6,277 nucleotides of DNA from Coriobacteriales bacterium. Its GTDB lineage: Bacteria; Actinomycetota; Coriobacteriia; Coriobacteriales; UBA8131. The stretch lies in the NCBI GenBank assembly GCA_031286245.1, contig JAITUO010000095.1, positions 1 through 6,277 on the forward strand, in the 5' to 3' direction. Shown here piece by piece: positions 4,916-6,277 of this stretch. The translations under genes and the position numbers were made by a program. The notes under the pieces were generated by a model. That model ran no database searches, was not told the DNA's origin, and saw only the letters and a list, made by a program, of their open reading frames with translations. The stretch's first letter is position 1. Each line of letters starts with the position of its first letter.

Positions 4916-5686
4916 CTAGGTCACCTTTATCACAAAGTAGCAATTCTGGTAATTACTCCGACCATCGGCTGTGAACCGTGAAACTACACTGATGTTTACT
5001 TCTGTGGCTACCGTATCAATCAACTGGTCAATCTCGTCGTCTGTGAAGCTGTGGCAGTAACGATAGGCTCCTAGAATCCCCATCCAGCCGAGAATGAAGT
5101 CATTCTCGTCCATGTCTTGATTCTCTAGCCGTAATAACCTCAGATATTGATGATGATTTGCCAATGTCCTGATGGCAATAGTCTGATCTTTCATGAACTG
5201 CCAGAATGAGACGATCACATATCCGCCTGAGCGAGTCTGTGTAATTAAACTACGCAGGATCTCTAAACGATACTCGAAAGTCGGAACATGATGCATGAAA
5301 CCGAAGCTGACAGACAGGTCACAGAGAGGTGCTTGCAACAGTTCGCCAAGGTCTGATCCACATAATAGGGCGTCAAGTACATCAAGGTTTTGGTAATGCA
5401 CGCCTGCCATCGGCTGTGCCAACTCAATGCTATTGTCGACAGCAAAAAAAGTGATGTCAGTAGCAGGTAAGGCGGCTTGCAGGAAAGACTCGAAACGCAG
5501 ATTACCACAGGCCAGGTCGAAGACAGAAATGCTGTGCTGATTGAAGAGATCAGTTTCTTGTAGGATGTTGAGACTGGTTTGCCAACCGGACCAGGGACGC
5601 TGCCGGGTCGCAGAGAACGAGGTGGCATACTCGCGATAGAATTTGTTATTCAACTGGATTAGTCTGGTAAGCGTGGTTTTGTCCAT
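4916..5686 (-). CDS. Trm9/ALKBH8-like SAM-dependent tRNA wobble-uridine methyltransferase
   Basis: The product is 256 residues, a class I methyltransferase. The N-terminal FYREYATSFSATRQRPW (16-32) carries the F-S-x-T-R-x-x-P-W signature that I know from yeast Trm9 and the ALKBH8 methyltransferase domain. SAM motif I is VFDLACGNLRF (55-65) and the acidic loop is FFAVDNS (80-86, Asp84). The SFGFMHHVP block (127-135) matches the conserved double-His region, and GGYVIVSFWQ (154-163) follows. The C-terminal DFILGW and YRYCHSFTDDEIDQLI match the DVLVPW and RYYH-F motifs of that family. Trm9 methylates cm5U34 to mcm5U34, normally with the activator Trm112. The divergent Elp3 gene, which would supply cm5U, supports this role. 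The start has no clear Shine-Dalgarno and a short leader. The family call is strong; the substrate is inferred. Confidence 0.8.
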   Translation of the reverse strand: MDKTTLTRLIQLNNKFYREYATSFSATRQRPWSGWQTSLNILQETDLFNQHSISVFDLACGNLRFESFLQAALPATDITFFAVDNSIELAQPMAGVHYQNLDVLDALLCGSDLGELLQAPLCDLSVSFGFMHHVPTFEYRLEILRSLITQTRSGGYVIVSFWQFMKDQTIAIRTLANHHQYLRLLRLENQDMDENDFILGWMGILGAYRYCHSFTDDEIDQLIDTVATEVNISVVSRFTADGRSNYQNCYFVIKVT

Positions 5687-5781
5687 AAGGCATCACTGAC
5701 ATTCTATCTTATACAATACACATTATGGTAATTCTACTTGTTAGAGTGTTAATTCGGTTGTGCGGGGGGTTCTCGTAGACG
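5687..5781. promoter_or_regulatory. divergent promoter region between methyltransferase and elp3
   Basis: The two genes point away from each other across 95 bases. On the minus strand, TATAAG (5713-5708) and TAGAAT (5706-5701) are -10 candidates only 15-22 bases before the methyltransferase start, leaving a very short leader. On the plus strand, CTGACA (5696-5701) with CATTAT (5721-5726) is a weak pair at 19-base spacing. The shared region would allow co-regulation. No operator palindrome was seen. Confidence 0.35.
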
Positions 5782-6277
5782 ATGGAAATGCTGCTTTTGG
5801 AGATTTTAGATCGACTGCGTGAAGGCGAACTGTTGGAGGGCAGACAGCTGGACAGGATGATCCGCACGCATAATCGAGGGCTGAAAGGCAGTGACCAGTT
5901 TGCTAAGAAGCAGCTTTTACCTTTTTATCTCGATGTCAAGCAGACTGATTCAAAGCGCTGGCAGGGCTGGAGCGTCAACCCTGAACTGGAAGAGCGACTG
6001 CTGCGTACGCTCAGGGTGAAGCCGCGACGCTCGGCTTCCGGCGTGGCGACGATCACAGTCATCACAAAACCTTGGAAATGCACGAGTAACTGCCTGTTTT
6101 GCCCCAATGATGTTCGTATGCCGAAGAGCTATCTGAGCGACGAGCCAGCCTGTCAACGGGCCGAGCGCAACTTTTTTGATCCTTACTTGCAAGTTGCGTC
6201 GCGTCTGAAGACACTCACCGAAATGGGACATGCCACAGACAAGATCGAGATGATCGTCCTGGGTGGTACTTGGACAG
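5782..6277 (+). CDS. elp3: Elp3-family radical-SAM tRNA U34 enzyme (3' truncated by the window)
   Basis: The first 165 codons are present. After an N-terminal helical region ending RTLRVKPRRSASGVATITVI, the radical-SAM cluster motif KCTSNCLFCPND supplies three Cys (CX3CX2C) for the 4Fe-4S cluster. RMPKSYLSDEPACQRAERN, FFDPYLQVASRLKTL, GHATDKIEMIVLGGTWT and their order are the Elp3 hallmark. Elp3 adds a carboxymethyl group to U34 of tRNA using SAM and acetyl-CoA; the C-terminal GNAT acetyltransferase part should lie beyond the window. An in-frame TAG six bases before the ATG fixes the start at 5782, or at the second ATG (5788). The ribosome binding site is poor: GGGGGG lies 12 bases upstream. 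Confidence 0.92.
   Translation, partial: MEMLLLEILDRLREGELLEGRQLDRMIRTHNRGLKGSDQFAKKQLLPFYLDVKQTDSKRWQGWSVNPELEERLLRTLRVKPRRSASGVATITVITKPWKCTSNCLFCPNDVRMPKSYLSDEPACQRAERNFFDPYLQVASRLKTLTEMGHATDKIEMIVLGGTWT

Noticed and set aside
5263..5628. 121-codon frame inside the methyltransferase gene
   Set aside because: It is another frame on the same strand as the motif-rich methyltransferase, Ser/Leu-rich and without family signals.
5950..6231. Two minus-strand frames across the elp3 gene
   Set aside because: They are antisense to clearly conserved Elp3 motifs and lack their own support.
1..6277. tRNA, rRNA, CRISPR or insertion-sequence features
   Set aside because: No cloverleaf with a typical T-loop, no regularly spaced direct repeats, and no transposase motif or terminal inverted repeats were seen on reading both strands.

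Overview
The window reads as a bacterial chromosomal accessory region of moderate GC content. Clear AGGAGG-type Shine-Dalgarno sites are present. The Elp3 enzyme at the right edge and the DUF2975/Xre pair near the left are gene types I associate from memory with Coriobacteriia (Actinomycetota) and some Bacillota. A low-GC coriobacterium is my best guess, but the sequence alone does not settle it.

Left part (1-1291, plus strand): the 3' end of an unrecognised protein gene, then a DUF2975-like four-helix membrane protein and a small Xre-type regulator, tightly spaced as an operon. Middle-left (1393-2260, minus strand): a HicA/HicB toxin-antitoxin operon with a perfect inverted repeat at its candidate promoter, followed by a third, unrecognised 50-residue gene. 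Middle (2330-3320): decayed DNA. It holds a fragment resembling the last ATP-binding box of a GHKL sensor kinase, a C-terminal remnant of a DUF499-type defence ATPase, and a frameshifted relic of a paralogue of the methyltransferase that is intact further right.

Centre-right (3390-4870): three copies of an unrecognised 76-residue protein family. Between copies two and three lies a minus-strand gene for a 39-residue hydrophobic, Arg/Lys-tailed peptide with a near-perfect Shine-Dalgarno site. It has the architecture of a type I toxin locus: an SD-sequestering hairpin, a perfect 10-bp inverted repeat joining the 5' leader to the region past the stop codon, and an extended -10 promoter facing it that could make an antisense RNA.

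Right part (4916-6277): a Trm9/ALKBH8-like tRNA wobble-uridine methyltransferase (minus strand), divergent from an Elp3 radical-SAM gene that runs off the window. In eukaryotes Elp3 starts the carboxymethyl modification of tRNA U34 and Trm9 methylates it to mcm5U. The pairing here suggests a bacterial version of that pathway. The two most interesting items are this Elp3/Trm9-like pair and the probable type I toxin locus.
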